This document shows, piece after piece, positions 62,003 through 64,000 of a stretch of 64,000 nt of DNA; position 1 is the stretch's first letter, and each line of letters begins with the position of its first letter. This DNA comes from Rutidosis leptorrhynchoides. Taxonomy: Eukaryota > Streptophyta > Magnoliopsida > Asterales > Asteraceae. The stretch lies in NCBI RefSeq assembly GCF_046630445.1, contig NC_092336.1:208291001-208355000 (forward strand), in the 5' to 3' direction. The notes below the pieces were generated by a model, which was not told the DNA's origin, searched no databases, and was given only the letters and a program-made list of their open reading frames with translations. The translations under genes and the position numbers were made by a program.

Positions 62003-63480
62003 GAACATGTATACATCAAGATCAGCAATGCAACAAAACGCAAGAAAACTTCTGGAGGCTCGACCTTCTTTTTCAACACAATCTCAATCTCAGAAAGCAT
62101 CAGTTTTCCTTCAGACACCTCGACCTCCTTTTATTTCTGCTATTCGCCAAAAGTATTCTTCATCGTCGTCTTCCACAAGTTTGCATTCTGAACCATCTAA
62201 CACAAGTTTACTTTCTGAATCGTCTAGTCATGTTTCTAGTTCTAAAACGATTATGAAAAAAGGCTGCTAAACGAGGTTGAGCTCATAGGTAAACTAACAC
62301 TATATTGTAGCTATTAAATAATTGTGTTAATTCCATCTAACGAGATCTCTAAAATCTTATAGATGAGCAAGGGAATGTAATCAGGGTCGTAAAGATGAGA
62401 ACAAAAGATGTACATATGCTTAATGCAGGGGAGAAGATTCCAGTTCATGACCCATCTTCTCCAGCAACCGAACACGGGTCTCCCCAGCGCTAGAGACTGG
62501 CGAGAATGAAAAATAGCATGTGGTGTTACAATTCTAGAAGAATTTTGGGTAATTTCTTAAACTGTTGTAAGGTTATGTACAAAGTTTTGTTGTTACTACT
62601 GTTATTAATTTGTGATTTTTGCAGAGGAGATTCAGCTTACCTCAAAGTGAAAATATGGACAGAGTTCTTTTTTCTATTTGGGATCGCGCATTTAGAAGCG
62701 TAAAGTTTATGCTAAAGACAAAGTTGTTTAATTCAGTTTCTGAAGAACTAAACAAACTAAATTACATGGGTGATGATGAGAAAGAGTATATACACAGGAT
62801 GAGCTTTTAGATAGGCTTGACTTAATCAAAGCGCCACCTAACTTTACAGATTCTCAGTGGAATTTGTATAAACAACATCTCCGGTCAGCTGCTACAAAGG
62901 TATTTATTCAAGTGTAATGCACATTTGATTAGTAGCTATAAAGCACATTTGATCTTGATTTATTTATTATATTAATATCAATCAATAGCTATGATGCACA
63001 TCTGATCTTGATTTATTCAAGTAATGCACATCTTGATTTATTTATTATATCAGTAGCTATAATATATAGCATGTTCCATTCAAATCCACTTTGAGATAGA
63101 ATAAATGATTCAGAATAAAGCATGTCACTAAGGCGTGTTAAGTATGTAATGATGACATTTTGTTTGTGTTTGTGTTTGTTTTTGCAGGATATCAGACTCC
63201 GTTTATAATCTAGACTCCGTTTATTTGATTAAAAGTAAGGGTTTTTTTTTGCCTTTTTTACAAAAAACCAAGTTTTTATATGTTTTTGCAGGATATCAGA
63301 CTCAGACTCAGCTTATTTGATTAAAAGTAAGGGTCTTTTGCCTTTTTTTTTACAACAAACTAAGTTTTTATCTTTTCTAATGGAAATTTGATTGCATATT
63401 GTATGTGGTTTGTTTGACCACTTTTAATATTTCTTTTATTTAATGCAGGGAGTTGCAGTTTACAAAGACGTTTATATGAT
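62003..63480 (+). pseudogene. Exon-like remains of an unrecognised plus-strand gene
   Basis: After an acceptor-like CACAG at 62002, an ATG at 62007 starts an 87-codon Ser-rich ORF (MYTSRSAMQQNARKLLEARP...). With a shift near 62262 the coding sense continues to AACGAGGTTGAGCTCATAG/GTAAAC. Next an exon-like segment after TTATAG at 62362 (EQGNVIRVVKMRTKDVHML) runs to a TAG near 62492. A segment after GCAG at 62624 (RRFSLPQSENMDRVLF...) loses frame near 62808 but continues to ACAAAG/GTATTT at 62899. Small segments after TTTTGCAG (63187, duplicated at 63291) and ATGCAGG (63450) follow. An AATAAA lies near 63647. I recognise no family; plant-transposon-associated or captured host gene are both possible. 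Confidence 0.35.
63180..63370. repeat. Tandem duplication of an exon-like unit
   Basis: TTTTTGCAGGATATCAGACT...TTTGATTAAAAGTAAGGG occurs twice about 105 bp apart, duplicating an acceptor, a short exon-like stretch and its following T-rich sequence. Confidence 0.75.
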
Positions 63481-64000
63481 AAAGATAGCTTATAAACATG
63501 CAGTTTAGTTAAGTTGCTTGTTAAGAAAGTTTTCTTACATTTGAGATGTTCTAGTTTGAGTTGTTATTATTGTGTTGGCATTTGTTTTCAGAAGCAATTG
63601 GGTAGTTAGTTGAAATGGGTTGTTTTGTTTTGTATATTATGCTTGTAATAAACTCGGAAAATAGAAAATATAGCTTGACATGAAAAAACTCTTATTGACC
63701 GAGGACATGACTTCTGATAGGAATGTGTGGAGGAGTAGAATTAGAATAAATGACTAGGTTCTACATATGGTTTTTTTTTATTTTATATATTCATATTATA
63801 TTTCTTGCCTACTCGCTTGTGTGCCCTTCATATATCTTTTTTTTTTTTTTCGTGGGACTTTACGTATATATAATATCTCTATACTTATTGTAGCTTTTTC
63901 ACATGTTTTATTGCTCTATATGGTTACATGTTTGTATTACATTATATAGCATTTAATTTATACGTACTTACATATCACATGTTTTTATGCTAACATAGTT
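63481..64000. other. Right-edge non-coding sequence
   Basis: AT-rich, with an AATAAA near 63647-63652 and a T run near 63838-63850. No gene seen. Confidence 0.5.

Overview
This is nuclear DNA from a flowering plant, almost certainly a eudicot. The evidence is long-LTR Ty3/gypsy elements primed by initiator tRNA-Met, Ty1/copia elements, Mutator- and hAT-type DNA transposons, and one intact plant-specific GRAS transcription factor gene. The styles of the retroelement families recall Asteraceae, but that is inference. No rRNA, tRNA, CRISPR or prokaryotic features were seen.

Positions 1-46947 are one retrotransposon nest, which I could unpick from LTR ends, primer sites and target-site duplications (TSDs). 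The outermost layer is element 3 (minus strand, Ty3/gypsy, badly decayed, 24976-46947 and beyond the left edge). Its gag is split by element 2A (28618-42102, minus, complete, TSD TAACT). Its pol 3' end is cut by element 4 (15105-24975, minus), a pol-less, Sirevirus-like Ty1/copia derivative in an LTR-internal-LTR-internal arrangement. The left internal piece of element 4 was entered by element 2B (1-22 plus 9551-15104, minus), a second copy of the element 2 family. The gag of 2B was in turn entered by element 1 (23-9550, plus, complete, TSD ATGTT, LTRs about 99.65% identical by eye). The un-interrupted versions of two insertion sites are present elsewhere in the same window: 36359-36363 for element 1 and 22472-22476 for element 2B.

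Element 2 is the most interesting object. Both copies carry two extra same-strand ORFs between the primer site and gag: an acidic Glu/Ser-rich protein of 204 aa and an F-box-like protein of 227 aa that looks like a captured host gene. A 15-nt exact copy of the sequence abutting the 3' LTR (the polypurine tract region) lies between these ORFs and gag. Element 3 independently has a coiled-coil ORF in the same pre-gag position. Element 4 replaces pol with two tandem, TGA-interrupted ORFs that look like the plant-transposon-associated PF20167 family, and it has palindromic ACGGTCGACCGT-type repeats in its LTRs and upstream of those ORFs.

Positions 46948-54413 hold a possible Helitron end and a degenerate Ty1/copia element (47520-54182, TSD CCTTG, 238-bp LTRs) with five separate tandem-repeat blocks. 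Positions 54414-55889 hold the one clearly intact host gene, a GRAS protein of the SCARECROW type on the minus strand, transcribed toward the nest. Positions 56800-64000 are gene-poor. They hold a CACTA-like end, a 1.65-kb non-autonomous MULE (9-bp TSD), a TTG-tailed non-LTR element end, a 787-bp hAT-like element (8-bp TSD with one mismatch) and exon-like remains of an unrecognised plus-strand gene at about 62003-63480.
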